This document shows positions 1 to 13,008 of a DNA stretch of 64,000 nt, one piece after another. The DNA is from Orthonyx spaldingii. Its lineage: Eukaryota > Chordata > Aves > Passeriformes > Orthonychidae. The stretch is taken from assembly GCA_013397795.1 (NCBI GenBank), contig VZTJ01003853.1, positions 280,218 to 344,217 on the forward strand, in the 5' to 3' direction. The position numbers and the translations under genes were made by a program. How positions within the stretch are numbered: the first letter of the stretch is position 1; each line of letters starts with the position of its first letter. Below the pieces are notes generated by a model. The model did no database searches. It saw only the letters and a list, made by a program, of their open reading frames with translations, and had not been told where the DNA came from.

Positions 1-355
1 GGAATTTAGTTCAATCTTGAACTACTCTATACTTCTCAGTTGTCTATTTTCAAGTTATCTTTTCCTTTTGGCCACCCACGAGGCTTCTCCGGTGATTTTT
101 CTCTGGCAGCTCCCTGCTGCTCCAAGGCACTCCAGGCTGTTATGTAGCAGACAGATACTGGCAGAGCGTGGGTGTAGAGCAGCAAGTGTGCTAATCAGCT
201 GTGTGGCCTTCGTTATGTCAGAAATGACCCTGAACACACATCCTCTACTGTCCTAATCCAAAAAGAATACAGAATACTTTCTTAAAGGGCAAGGACGAAG
301 GGAACATCTGGAAACACCTTAATGAGCAATGTACTTTGCTAAAATAGATTGAAAC

Positions 356-417
356 CAAAAGAAAAAAAACCAAACAAACCAACACCAAAAACCCCCACCA
401 AAAAACCCCACAAACAT
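356..417. repeat. A/C-rich, G-depleted low-complexity tract
   Basis: This run is almost entirely A and C on the plus strand, with blocks such as ccccc and aaaaaa. The minus strand is therefore G/T-only, with several runs of four or five G separated by T-rich loops. It is not a clean microsatellite because the unit length varies. Similar tracts recur at 1686-1754, 56388-56531 and 61993-62012. Confidence 0.7.
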
Positions 418-1685
418 GTTCTGTGATATTTCAGACTCTTCTTGCGGGGCTTTCCCTTGCACCAGGCAGCTAAAATGCACAGAAAGGAAATGTGGATTAT
501 ATTAACATTTTGTGGTTTTTAAAGTGTGAAAGAAGAATTGTTATCAGATAATCAGACAGACATAATGAAGTTGGTGTGACCTGCATTATACTGAGCATGT
601 GTTGTTAAAACTCTGCTCTTATATAGGCTTGCACTAGAGGATAGAAGTACATATGTAAATCCTCAAAGTCCAAGACAAAGCATCAGAAATGTACTGGTTG
701 TGTTTCATAACTGAAGTGTCTGTGTTCCTTTTTGCTCCCCTTAAAGACATGGCTATTCAGTTCACCACATCTGGGTACCTAATTTTCTACATATTTTCCT
801 GTTGCATAGAAATAGAAAGAGTGATTACAGAAATTTCAGAGAAGTATCTTGTCAGTGCAACCGCTCAGGAAAAGATGATGCAATATACTGTTGCATAAAA
901 ATGTATTAGTTACTTTAATGTGACACAATTCAATAGTTACAAAATATAATTGCTAACCTAGAACTGCTTTCAGGTGACTTTGAAATGAGTTGATAGTTTT
1001 GCATTTCTGCTTTGCAGGTCTCTATACTGAAAACAAGTCTAGCAAATATTTTTGTTTGGGTTTTTTTGTAACCATTTTATGAAAAACTAAGGAGTGTTGG
1101 TCTTTCATCCTCTGTGTGCAAAAATATACCTTTTCTTTTCACTGATTTTGTATATAGGGCAATAATGCAGTCAACCTGATGCCATGTTTTAATGCCATGT
1201 TTTGCATGGAGTCTTAGTGGCCCTTGGACTGAATGAACTTCTCTTAGGTATAGTTGGCATTCTGAGAACAAGAAAGCTAATCTTTCTTTGTGGTTTTTAG
1301 CAGAAGAGCTTCTGGGGAGACCTCAAAGAACCACAGAGATACATAAATAAACTGGATACTCTGGAAAAGCATGGGATATGCTTTTTTGCCAAAGAAGTCT
1401 GGAGTTTACCTGCCTGAAAAAAGGAGGGCTACTTTCCTTCAGACGAAATAAATATGAATGGGGTTGTTGGCAGCTCCATCCACCCTCTGCTTAAAACTAT
1501 GGAGCCTTTCCCTCACTAAAAAGGTTTTTTAAACATTCTAGGTTTATCTGCAGTCAAATTTAGCAGCACGTATCATCAATGGGGACAGTGTGGCGAATGT
1601 TGCAGAAAGGTGCTAACAGCTGAACTGCTGCTGTTCCCCAAATGTCACACTGCAGATAAACCAGAGCAGCCAAGCACATACATCA

Positions 1686-1754
1686 TAAAAAAAAACAACC
1701 AACCAATGAGCCAACCAAACCAAGAAAACAAAATAAAACAACAACAACAAATCT
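1686..1754. repeat. A/C-rich low-complexity tract with (CAA)n end
   Basis: The plus strand is nearly free of T and G, with units resembling aacc and ccaa. It grades into a short caacaacaacaa run near 1739-1750. It belongs to the same compositional class as the tract at 356-417. Confidence 0.65.
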
Positions 1755-3437
1755 TCACAAAATACTCCATACCTCTTTTTCAAAATACATAGCAGTAGGA
1801 CTACGTAATGCAGATTTCCGGGAGCAAAGCTTCAGTGGTAGGAACTGTAATTGTTTGATGCAGCAGAGCCACAAAGACTGTGTGGAGAGCAGCAGATTGC
1901 ACTGACCTAGGTACTTCATAGTAAATATTTATTTTTATTCTTAACACGAAAGATAAACCCAATTTCACCACAAGCAGCACCTTCCAGAATAGTAACTTTT
2001 GTTGATTCAAACCAGGAAACTCCTCCCATAAGAGATTAAAGATGATTGCTCCTACTTGGCTATGTTTCTTGCAACACTGGAGCAACAGCATTTGCCTGTG
2101 GTATAAGTAATTCTCCAAATTTAGCCTTGAATAGATTTTTGGACCGTGAATGCAAGATTCTTCTTAGCCTGTCCGTTCAGTGCACTATGGTATGTCTGGA
2201 ATGCTTTGTACACTCTGATCTATATGTAATTTATTTATCTATTCTGTTGCTGGTTCAGTCCTAAGTGTTTCAAAGCATAAAACCACAAGGTTCCTGCTGA
2301 GAAAATAATGGTGAAATGAAAGGTCAAACCTTTTAGTAGAGTGGCAGGTAAACGGGGAGTTTTGGCTGCCACCTTCAAAATTGTGGTAGATGTTATTTAT
2401 GCTCTTAGCTACTGTGCTTCATCTCCACTCGAACTTTTTTCTGAGACAGTTTTAGACTAGAAGATGTTTAAGACATTTTAGTTATAACTGCTCCCTCTTG
2501 TGCTTACACTGCTCTGCTCTCTTCTGCTGCATGGCCAGACAGATTAGACTCTTGGATTTTGTGCTGAAATGGGAGAGACGCACTAACTAGCTGGGTCAGA
2601 GCTTGGTCTCAGTGATTAAATGTCAGATGATGTGAATCACCATCCAAAGAACAGCATATACAGGGCGTTCAGCCTCCCAAAGGACAGCTGACTCACTTCT
2701 ATGTCCTGCTCATCAGAGGGCTGGAATGAGAACCAAGGCTCTTTGAACAGTCTGTGAGTTACGGATAATGCTTGGACTGTAACAAGGAGGCTCTAACTAA
2801 GCGTGCAAACCCAGCCTGTTCCTGTGCAGCTCTGCTCAGCTGGCAGCCTGCGTTTCAGGCCTTTGCTGTGAGTATTGCAGTGAGCTGTTTGAAAAAATAA
2901 AAAGGAACGCTGCGTGGAATGAAGGGTTAACTGCTGGTTGCATGTGAACTAGAAAGTGTCTCCAGGTGTAGCCAGCAGAGTGGGAAGTGAGTAAACACAA
3001 GCAGTGGAATATGCAATGCTCAGAAATTATGGAATTATACCAGATCATTATTTTTGCTTAACTCAATCACGTCCTTACCCAATTAACATACTTAACTGTC
3101 TCTTCACCAAAAGGTGAATCATTTGGAGCTTATATAAAGGAAAAGTATGGACTTTAATTTCAAAGAACGTATACAATATATGTATGATTAGAATGCAAGG
3201 GCTAAAGACTGTTGCTAAAATCAGTATATCCGTAGAGGACTCGTCTGAACTTTGAATATAAACCCTACCAGGAGCAAGAAAACTTCTTCTTACTTTTGAA
3301 GACTGTGCAACAAAGATGCCTGGTCTTAGCTGAGCAGTAGGGATGCAGTCACTTGGGCGTGACGTGTTGTGGTTGGCATTTTGGGGGCGCTTTGTCCCCC
3401 CACTCCCTTCTGCACCTCTGTTAAAGACAGATTAAAG

Positions 3438-4065
3438 GACTGGAATGGAGTAACACTGGTTGTGTGTATAGACTGGGGAAGGAGATGCTGGAGAGCAAAG
3501 TTGTGTCCCGCTCTGCTCTGCACTGGGGTGGCCTCACCTCAGGTGCTGGGGGCAGTTTTGAGCACCACAATATAAGAAAGACTTTAAGGTGTTAGAGAGC
3601 ATCCAAAGGAGGGCAACAAAGATGGTGAAGGTCCTGGAGAGGAAGCTTTAGAAGGAGCAGCTGTGGTCACTTGGTTTGTTCAGCCTGGAGGAAACTGAGG
3701 GGAGACCTTATTATTTTCTTCAGTATTCTCCCAAGAGGAAACAAAGGGTAGGCACTGATCTCTTCACTTTGGTGACCAGTGATAGGACCCAAGGGAATGG
3801 ACTGGAGTAGTGTAAGGGGAAGTTTAGGTTGGGTGCAGGAAAAGATTCTTCATCCAGAGAGTGACTGGACACTGGCACAGGCTCCCCAGGGAAGTGGCCG
3901 CAGCACCAAGCCTGACAGAGTTCAAGAAGTGTTTAGACAATGCTCTCAGGCACAAGGTGTAACTCTTGGGATGTCCTGTGTAGTGCGGGGTCAGGAGCTG
4001 GACCAGGGATGATCCTGATATGTCCCTTCCAACTCAGTGTATTCTGTGGTACTGTGACTCTCTGA
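3438..4065 (+). mobile_element. CR1 LINE fragment, 5'-truncated, with 3' end
   Basis: This is the 3' part of a chicken-type CR1 non-LTR retrotransposon in plus orientation: the C-terminal end of ORF2 plus the short 3' untranslated tail. Typical blocks appear in consensus order: a gctctgctctgcactgggg block near 3511, agcatccaaaggagggcaac near 3600, ttcagcctggagg near 3680, and a cactggcacaggctcccc block near 3870. The tail at about 4010-4065 matches the usual ending, with gatgatcctgatatgtccct followed by degraded octamer units (attctgtg, actctctg). Frameshifts and stops break the reading frame, so it is dead. The 5' boundary is approximate; the 3' boundary is firm to a few bases. Confidence 0.85.
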
Positions 4066-7000
4066 TATCTCATTAGTTTGTAGATGCTAAAAATATTTAA
4101 TTCAGACTGTATGTTGTATTTTTTTATAGTTGTGTCCTGAACCAGGGAAAGACAGGATAAACTTCAATATATTGTCCTTGATTCTTTTGGTAGTCTTGGA
4201 AGCAGAACTTTGCTTGCTATAACTGAGTGCTTACACTATTTTCTTGAGAGACTCTGCAATTGCATGTGACTGGAAGGTGCAAAAAAACCCCAAAACTTCT
4301 ATATGTTAAGGTTGAACACTGTTCATTTCTCTGAATTTGTTGGTCTGTGCTTAGTGTGTAGGGAACTTCCACTGCACTGAGCACTTATCTGCCCAGGATC
4401 TCACCAGCTCACAGCACTATGCTGTAGTCGCTGGATTGGAGGAGAATTTGTCAGCTTCTGCTGCTGTCCCACAGCACAGGTACATGTACCTATATTTCCA
4501 CTTGAGAGAGAAGTTTTCTAGGAGCCCTCCAAAGAAGGTGACCATGGTGTTTTCACATAGTGTATTCCATTACACTGCCTTCTGTGCTGTTAAAGTTTCC
4601 CTTATATGAGCTCTTTATTTTCCTAACTGAAATAGATGGATTCAGTTCAATTTGCTACAGCTGGTTTCAGTCTTGCAAAGATGCTCATTTATTTATATGC
4701 CATTTATTTTAAACATTATTTATGTCAAATATTGAGAGAATAGACTTGAAGATATTAGTAGGTCATTTACTGTTGTGACTGGTGATTTCTTTGCAAGTCT
4801 GAATTATGTAAAACTGCAAAAGACTTTTTTACTAATGTCTACCAAATATCAATGCATATATATTTCTAATTCATAAATAAGTCTTGGGAGTTTGGCTGTT
4901 TGTAATGGGAATTTAGGGTCCAGGTAAACCATAAGAAAAATATGTGAACAAAAGGCACTCTTGCTATTCCTGCTGCATAAAGATAAATGAACCAGATATT
5001 GCATTTTGTTTAGATGATCATAGTAATGTCAGTGCACTCATTGTTGTGGAAATCAATTTTCTTTTTCCCATTCTCTTCCTAATACCTTATTTGCAAAACA
5101 ATTCACTAAATTCAGTGAAAATTAACTTGCATTTAAGTATACTGAACTTACTCAGGAGCCCCAGTTATGCACACAAAATGGTATTTTGCCAGTGGTGGTC
5201 TTCACGAACTGTGAAAAATCCTCAGATATTAATTAATTAATTAGTTTCTTTATTTTAAATTGAGTTAAATGGATTTGCACTTTGGCAATGCCAGATATTC
5301 AGGATTTGATTTACTTCAAAAATTGTTGAGATCTCTGAATTATTTAGTAATTAATTTGATAGAGTTATTAACTAAAACTTTTGAGATTTTGATCTGGAAG
5401 TTTGTAAGGTAAACCACTGAAAAAAGAATTAACATGCCAGCAATAGGGGAAAAATTTGTCTCAGTTTTCCACTAATACATCCCTACATAATTTTTGAATT
5501 TTGTTGTTTTCTGTCTTTTTTTTGGTCCTTTTTTTTTAATGTTGTTTTGTTTTGTTGTTTGTTTGCTTGCTTGTTTGTTGGTAAATCATGCACTTTTCAT
5601 AAAAGTGGGTTCATGTCCTCCAACATATTATGCTACAGTTGCATTGCATCTTCTTTCCTTCTTACATGCATGGTATTTTAAGCATAAGTGGGTAGGTACT
5701 GGTGTCTTTGAGGCAGGTACTAAGCACAAAATTCATGTACAAATCTAATAATACTAAGTTGATGGCATTTTCAGCTTTGCATGTTACAACACATTACTGT
5801 TGATGTATGTTTTTCAGTTTTGTTTCTAGTCTTACTGACACCTGTCTTAAAGATATATGTCTCTGCTGCTGTTCGTACTAATTCTTTGTAGGTGAAAGCT
5901 GCAAAAGGGACATCATCGGCACCTCTGCTTTTCACTGTATTTTAAATACTGAAGTGACTCATTAAGAGCAAATATTGTATTGCTTTTACTAGATTGTCTA
6001 AACAAGAATATTTAAAGCCATCTTTCATTTTTAGTCTGTCAACAGATAAAATGTGAGATCATTAAATCGGTGCTATCATGTCTGTAGCATCATATTAACA
6101 TGTAAAAGAAATTTTTTTTATTTAACTCAAGTAAATCAGAAAACAAAGTTAAAATAAAACCAAAATATGTTTTCTAGATATCTCTCCAATTTATATTACA
6201 TTTTATTACATGTTTTTTGCTTCTCTGTGGTTATTGCATGCAAGCAATTTAATCTTTCTTGAAGTACACCAGACATGGAAAAGAAAAGCAACTCCAAATA
6301 GCATAAATAGTTCAATTTCCCCAAACATGATCTACAAAATTTTTATACAAGGGCTACCTTGAAAATATTGGAGGTTTTTACGATGTAGTTCAAGTAAATT
6401 GTCCTGTACATTCTGTTTTTTTTTTTAATAAGGCATAGATCTTGATTTAAAAGAAAATGTTCCTCTTAGATGTCTTCTTGATCCATTTGTCAAATGGAAA
6501 AAGTAGAGCAGCATTTTTAAGCACTAGCATTGCCAGACCTGTTTTTGTGTTTGATGCATAGAGAAGCTAAAGCAATAAATAGCTCAATAAATGATCTGTG
6601 ATATTCTATAAATACTGAGTTATACAAAGAAGTCTGAATCTCATGCATCTGGACATGTGGTTCAAAACTCTGAAAATACCCAGTGCCCATTTTTAGAAGT
6701 AACTACTTTCCCAGGAGACAAGTTTCTTTATCAACACAGTCCCACAGACACCTGCAGACTGAGCTGGGCAATTCCTGGAACTTCAAAAAGTACTTATTCC
6801 TGCAAAACCCATGGAAGGCAATGAAATTCAGGTGCCTTGAAGTTTTCAAAGCTCTCACTAGGCAATTTTTACAACTAGCGATTCTTTGAATATCTTTCAT
6901 GTTAAAGTTCAGTCTTTTATCCTGATCTGTTCTAACAAGACTCATGGTCCAATGAAGGCTTTAGTTAATAACAGACAGAAAAATTGGGAATTCAAGTAGC

Positions 7001-8368
7001 ATTTTTTAAAAAGGGAAACTTATTTAAAGGATGTAATGACATTAGATAGTATTAAGATGGTGGTATGGAAAAGCCATCAGAAAATCTCTTTGTCTTTTGT
7101 AAATTTTTATTACACAACTGCTTAAAAATACTTTCTAAAGTGTCTGTGTTCTTTAAGGTTGCTGCAGTCATTTCCAAGTGTGCTATCATGATTCATAGCC
7201 TCTCGAACATAGCATCTTGAATAGTAGTGTGTGAAAAAGACTTTATTTATATAAATGGAGGTAGGTTATGAAATATAGTTCTTAATTCTGGACCAGTGAG
7301 TACCTGGAATGTGGTGGGATTTTAAAATTCTCAGAAGATATAACTTTCCAGCTTTATTTTTACTAGAAAACTAACTGCACACTGACTAAAGTGAATAGTA
7401 TTTGATCCTCATTTTATGTGGCAGAGAATATGTAGGGTATAGAGCAAAATTTTGATGCATTCAATTTTATTGGAAACCCATCAAAATCCGTATCTAAAAA
7501 CATTCAGTTTTAAGGGACCAATGCTACTAGGGGAAGGTTGGTTAGACACTGTTTTTAAATATAACTCAAACTTTCTGTCTGTAACCATAACCAAGTGGAT
7601 AGTCAAAAAACATACCTCCTTTTAAATATGTCTGACTCTGAAGTCCGGATTACGCCGTCAGTCATCCAACACAGCTGGAGAAGATTAAGGTGATTATCTC
7701 ATCCACAGTTACTTGATGCTAACAGTAGCAATAAAGCAAGTTGAGGGCTAGATCCTACCCAACCAGCTTTTTCTAGGCAGAAATTTACTGTCCTGTCAGC
7801 TGTATTATGAGACCAGGCTGCAAGCCATTGCATTGCAATGATCTGCAATAAAGCAGCCCTCTGCAAAACATGTGGGGTGAGAAAAGGATCTTTAGTCATT
7901 TCAGTGATCTGGTTTGAAATGTAGTCATGATGATTTTATTTTCTTGGTAAAGCTGCGATGAGATAAACCCTAGTGACACACAGCTGGAGAGGAGAGTTTT
8001 AAAACTCCTTTGCTATGAGAACCAAAGTGTCTCTCACCTCCATCCTCACATACTTTGTGTGGCTCACTGGAAGAGCTAATTGACTCTATCAGTACCTTAC
8101 CTCACTGATATATCCCTCAGATAAATATGTGAAACATAGTGGTAAAGACACCCTCTGTACTCTTCTTAAATTACAAGCATTAACTATATATATTGACATA
8201 GGAAATGAGGAATTTGTAATGTAAAACTTATTGTCCATTAATTTCTATCTCCTGGGAGGAATATTACAAAACACCTTAAAAATGAAATAGTTCATTACAT
8301 GGAAATAATGGTGATGTGTACTTTTGCTTTACTCCAGCTTAAACATTATAACAGTTTGGGTTTGTTGG

Positions 8369-8385
8369 TTTTTTTTTTTTTTTTT
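8369..8385. repeat. Poly(T) run, 17 bases
   Basis: A homopolymer of about 17 T follows a short gttt/ggtt-rich lead-in. There is no polyadenylation hexamer close by on the minus strand, so I do not read it as the tail of a retrocopy. Confidence 0.8.
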
Positions 8386-9016
8386 CCATACCTATTTTGG
8401 TGTAATTGTTATATGGTAAAATCAAAGGTTTTGAAAAAGTCAGATATTTTGAAAACTTAAAATGAGGGGTCACAAATACTGTCAACAGAAAATAAGTTGG
8501 GTCAGATCTGCTAATAAAAGGGAATAATTTTGTCAAGAAAAAGCCTTCTCTTTCATCAGCTGTTCCAATGCTTATCTCAGCCTAACTCTGCTCATGTTTT
8601 TCAAGTCACCCTGGAAATAAGACATATCTTAGGCATGATTATGCTAAACCTATTCTGCTCACAGATTCTTGTCCTTGCAGAAAAGCATGTATGAAATATT
8701 AAATGGAAGCCTTCTGTAATCACAACACTAATTTTTGTGAAAAGCTAATGTTATCACCTGTCTTCATATTTAAATTTTACCCATTTTTTTAAAAGGGGAA
8801 AAAGAGGTTTTGGCATTAGTTAGCAATCTTCTTACATACTTTGAATGAAGTTAAATTGCTGAGATTCTGTAGAAGATGACATAAAACTGGAGATAAACCC
8901 TCAATAATAAATAAGTCCTGTTGTTCTTTTTAGGAGTGATTGTAACATACAGTAGCAGATATCTCTTTTGCTAGCACAAGCAGATTTAGATTTCTGTCTT
9001 CCCCTGTTGTTAAGGG

Positions 9017-9061
9017 ATTCCTTTTATTCATTTTAGAAATGTAATAGTGAATAAAAGGAAT
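9017..9061. repeat. Perfect 14-bp inverted repeat (stem-loop)
   Basis: The left arm attccttttattca (9017-9030) is the exact reverse complement of the right arm tgaataaaaggaat (9048-9061), separated by a 17-base loop. Pairing stops at both ends of each arm. No flanking target-site duplication is evident, so it does not look like a complete miniature inverted-repeat transposon. It could form a hairpin in RNA or a cruciform in DNA. Function is unknown; chance is possible in AT-rich DNA, though a 14-bp perfect arm including GG/CC is uncommon. Confidence 0.8.
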
Positions 9062-11667
9062 TGGGAAGATAGTGCTATTTTTTTCCAATCCCACCTTTTC
9101 TCCTTTGAACTGTCAGCTGGTTCTGATAACAGGTGTATTTGCATTTGGCTTTATTCAGTACTGGTTTACAATGCTATTTGTGAAGGCAATGAAAACAATT
9201 ACAAATTCAATCACAACTCAAATATTTTCACTTCTGGCTGAACTTGATTTTGCCTTTTGTTCATGAGTAGCAGTAGTAGCTGCATTGTCTAGACTTAATT
9301 TACATTTTGATTGAGTTTGAAACCTTCTTTACAGGTGATGACATACCAAGACATTATGCAACCATTTCAATAATGGAGAGAAAAGCACTTTTTATAATTG
9401 TTTTTTAAATACAGAAGACTCATCCATAAGGAAAAATATGTTGCCAATAGAATAGAAATCAAAATTTGATATTAGTTTTATGTGAAACAAATTACACCAG
9501 AGGAATCATAGAAGCCAGATTGTAATAGTGATATTTCCCATAACTGTTGGCATTAGAAATCTTACCACTAGTATCAGCTGTATATCTAGAGGCCATATGT
9601 ATTTCATAGTCAGCTGAATTGCAAATGGAAAGGTAGTTGAAGTAGTTAAATTTCCTTCTAAGGTTATAATTACATTTATATTATTCTCTCTGACATTTTA
9701 GTGCCATAACTGCCATAGATACAAAACAGCAACCTTTGAGCTACATAAAGAGAACTTTTTCCTCTCTTTCCTTCATGGCATTCTGGTAGATAGCTGAAAA
9801 CTGAGGTTTTAATATTCAATTTATAGTTCTACAGAAGTTTCTTTTATTGGAAAAACATCATGGAATCTTTGATTATCTTATTTATGCTGATAACCAGTTT
9901 GTATTTGATCCCTTTTGGTAAATAATTGCTTTGTACTTCAGTAAAAAGAAATTAATACAAAGCAAGATTTTTAGAAGAGAAATTGTGTTTTATTTTCCTA
10001 GGATTCATGACTCAGAATGAATATTGAATGTGTTTGTAGGTGAAGAACTTCTAGTTGCATTCTGACAATGTTTCCATTTCAACTAGCTGTACTTTTGTTT
10101 ATATGTGAATACAAAATTATTTGATCAGAGACAGTTGAGTCAATAATATTTCAAGGACACTTTGACATCGGTGGACTTTTGCCCACCTATTCAACAGAAG
10201 AAATAAAAGGATATAAGGAGGTGGAGCGGGGAAATAGGAAATACACCAAATTATTTATTTATTTAACACCTTTTATGTGTAAATCCCTGTAACCTCTCCC
10301 CTGTATGCTTAATTAGGTTGTTCTACTGCAGCCTTTACACTGCAACTTTTGAAACTGTCTAGTTTAGTCATTCCAAACAAATGAGAAGCCTTAAGTTCTA
10401 ATGTAATTTTGGAAAAATAGCACAGCTGATGGTAATAGTTCTATTAATGTCATTCAGCAGAGAAATGTATATAACTAATTATTGTAAAATATGCTGTATT
10501 ATAATTCAGTGAAGGACCACTAGTTCTGAAAAGGAAAACTAAAGCAGCTTGCATCAAAACAACTTAACTGAAACCATTTACAAACTTAGCAAGATAACAA
10601 GTTTATGTTTGTGCTACACATTCATAAATTGAAGTACAGGAAAAAATCTGACTTTCTGTTGCACTCCCTCTAAACCAGAGAAATATCAGGGATCAAATTC
10701 AGCTTTCTAAAATTCAGCTGCAACAAAGCAAGCTTCCTTCTAATTTTACAGTTATAATAGTTGCTCCAATTTCTTAGCCATCCTTAATGCATGGACAAGG
10801 TCTGATTCAGCTCTGTTGTTTTAATGAGATGTTGCCTGTAGTTGGGCATATAAGAAAAATCAGCACTAACATGATAAGCTTTTCGTAACTTCCTCACTCG
10901 TTAATCTTTTAAAGCAGCATAATTGCATTAGAAAGGTACAATTAAGAAGAGTACTTCCTCTCACTGTGTTCCTTCCTATCTCAGCTAACTCACCTGCATA
11001 GATGTTATTTGTTTGCATGAGCTGAATCAGACCTCACTCAATATCTAGATAACAGACTGAAAGGTCAAGATATACTTTAGTAAAAGAAGTGAACCTGGGG
11101 CCATAAATAAAAGTGCTGATATCCTAGTGAGCTGCTTGACTGGACTATTCTGGAAGGAATTGTTTGAGGTATCTCTCTAATCTGGACTTAAAGTTGCATC
11201 TTTTCTTCCAGTACTGCCTTCTGTTGTCCTAGAATTTTAACTGATGCAAGCCATAGCCTTCTGTCTCACCAAGAGAAACTCGTCATCTGTTAAGTGGTAG
11301 CTGGTTCCTCAAATTCCACATTTTTGCACATAAGAACATGTGAAGTTACTGTCCTTGGCAGTATGTAGAGCTTTCCAGAGGAATGTTTTAATTCATTCCT
11401 GTTGGTCTCCTAATACAAAGTTAGTGTTTTGATTAGAGCTCTTAGTGAGTGGATTTCAAAATAGACATTGATAACTAAGAAACCTTACTGCTTTTCTAAG
11501 TGCATTTATTGGACTAGGGAGTCTACAGAATATAAGGTTATTTATTGTGAAAGGTGGTCTGGAACTATTTGCATTTATTGATAAACAGCTGCAATTATGC
11601 AATGACTAGAAGCTGGCAGCTAAAGGTGTGTACCTTATATATTTGCAATAGCATTGTGTATAAACAG

Positions 11668-11950
11668 CATAGTTTTAAAGGCTAGAAGGGACCGCTAAGG
11701 ACATACAATCCCAAACTCATAACACAAGTTCTAGTAGTCCATAGCAAGTCTTGCACTAGACCCAGTCATCCAACCTGAAATAAAAACTTCAACTAAGATT
11801 AACCAAATGTATCCCTTAATAAATATCCCCATCGTTACTTAACATTCTTGTACTTGTTAATTGTAGATTGAACCTATCTAATGTCACTTGGATCCTTCTA
11901 GTGGTTAGATTTCTGAACACGTTTCTCAACATGGATTCAACATTCTGATA
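11668..11950 (-). mobile_element. Ancient CR1-like LINE relic
   Basis: This reads, on the minus strand, like the 3' part of the older amniote (turtle/crocodile-type) CR1 lineage rather than the chicken type. The left edge, aggctagaagggaccgctaa near 11679, resembles the reverse complement of that lineage's 3' end. The block around 11868-11915 (attgaacctatctaatgtca, then ggatccttctagtggttaga) aligns by eye with the reverse complement of the ORF2 C-terminal region. It is strongly decayed with several gaps, and both boundaries are soft. Confidence 0.5.
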
Positions 11951-12789
11951 TTATTCAAGCATGATGAGCAGGTGGCAGTAAAGTTAAAATATAAGTAAGG
12001 AATAAAGCAAGAAATTAGTAGTCAGCTCAGGCACACTTCATCACATCAGTGCTTTGTGCTTAAGTGGTCTGCTTAAATTTAAACACATTTTTCTGTCTAA
12101 AAAAGGTGGTGACTTGCTGATGAGTACCTATTTAGATTCAGGGAGTCACTCCTTTCCAATTCTCCCTAATATGAGGAGATTGCTACAAGTACCACTTAGG
12201 CGTCCCAACAGATACTACAGCAGAGGATTGCAAATTCACTTTGGAATATTCAGAGTACAGTTAAATTATATAGTCTATGCATAGCTGACCTGAATAAACC
12301 ATCTTTTCACCCTTTCTGGGGTTGAAGTTGATACTCAAGACAGTGATGCTTTCAGCTAGTGCTCTTGGAAATGATTGATTAGGCAGATCTGTGCAAACTC
12401 TCATACAAGACAGTAGTGAAATGCCTCTGAACAATCTGCGGAATTCCTGCTGTTCCAGTCTGAGGCTCTCTTGAACACAGAGTACAAATTGTGCTAAACC
12501 GTGTGGTGGTTTTCTCATATGCACAAATATTAATTGATGTTTAGGTTAAGTGAACTCATTTACTTTCCCACATGTCTGATGACTTTTGTGTTACACACTC
12601 TGAAGATTCTTCATTACTATCAATTAGAACACAGTTTACTGACTGGCATTTAAGCATGATGCATTTGCCAGCTTGTGTAGCACACCAAAAATGAAGAAGG
12701 GATTTACTATTGTTCTGCACCTCTTATCCCCAAATGCAAGCTTCAGCATTTGTAAATGTTTAAAACAGTAAAACTGTTTTCTTTAGGCA

Positions 12790-13008
12790 AAACATAAGAA
12801 AATTTCACAGTGAGGATGATGAAACACTGTAACAGGTTGTCCAAAGGGTTGGTGAATGCCCCATCCCTGGGCTCCTTCATGATCAGGTTGGACTGGGCCC
12901 TGAGTAGCCTGATCCAATTGAAGATGTGCCTGCCCATGGCAGGGGAACTGAGCTACATGACCTTTAAAAGTCTCTTCCAACACAAACCAATCTATGACTC
13001 TATGAAAG
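12790..13008 (+). mobile_element. CR1 LINE 3'-end fragment
   Basis: This is a short 5'-truncated CR1 in plus orientation. Consensus blocks appear in order: ttcacagtgaggatgatgaa (12806), aacaggttgtccaaaggg (12831), gaatgccccatccctgggct (12853) and cctgcccatggcaggggaac (12929). It ends with ttccaacacaaaccaatcta and the octamer-like tail tctatgactctatgaaag. The frames on both strands here are by-products of the element. Confidence 0.9.

Larger units (their letters stand above)
1..3437. other. Unique AT-rich non-coding sequence
   Basis: I see no exon, RNA gene or confident mobile element here. The frames present are 60 to 105 codons long and have no recognisable motif. The stretch holds two A/C-rich tracts (listed separately), and a near-perfect tandem copy of a 12-base unit (atgccatgtttt) at about 1179-1203. 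The part from about 2520 to 2960 is visibly richer in G+C than its surroundings, but I could not match it to any family. It is intergenic or intronic. Confidence 0.6.
4066..11667. other. Unique AT-rich non-coding sequence
   Basis: This is a long stretch with no supported gene. Frames are under 100 codons and lack motifs. It contains a T/G-rich run near 5515-5580, a T17 run at 8369-8385, short ATTA and ATTT repeats (5228-5244, 10250-10266), and the stem-loop at 9017-9061. The part from about 10200 to 10560 is non-repetitive and might be a conserved non-coding element, but that cannot be judged from one sequence. Confidence 0.6.

Noticed and set aside
2560..2650. Faint resemblance to a MIR-type SINE (cactaactagctgggtcagag)
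   Set aside because: Only a short stretch fits, and the promoter boxes and core are missing.
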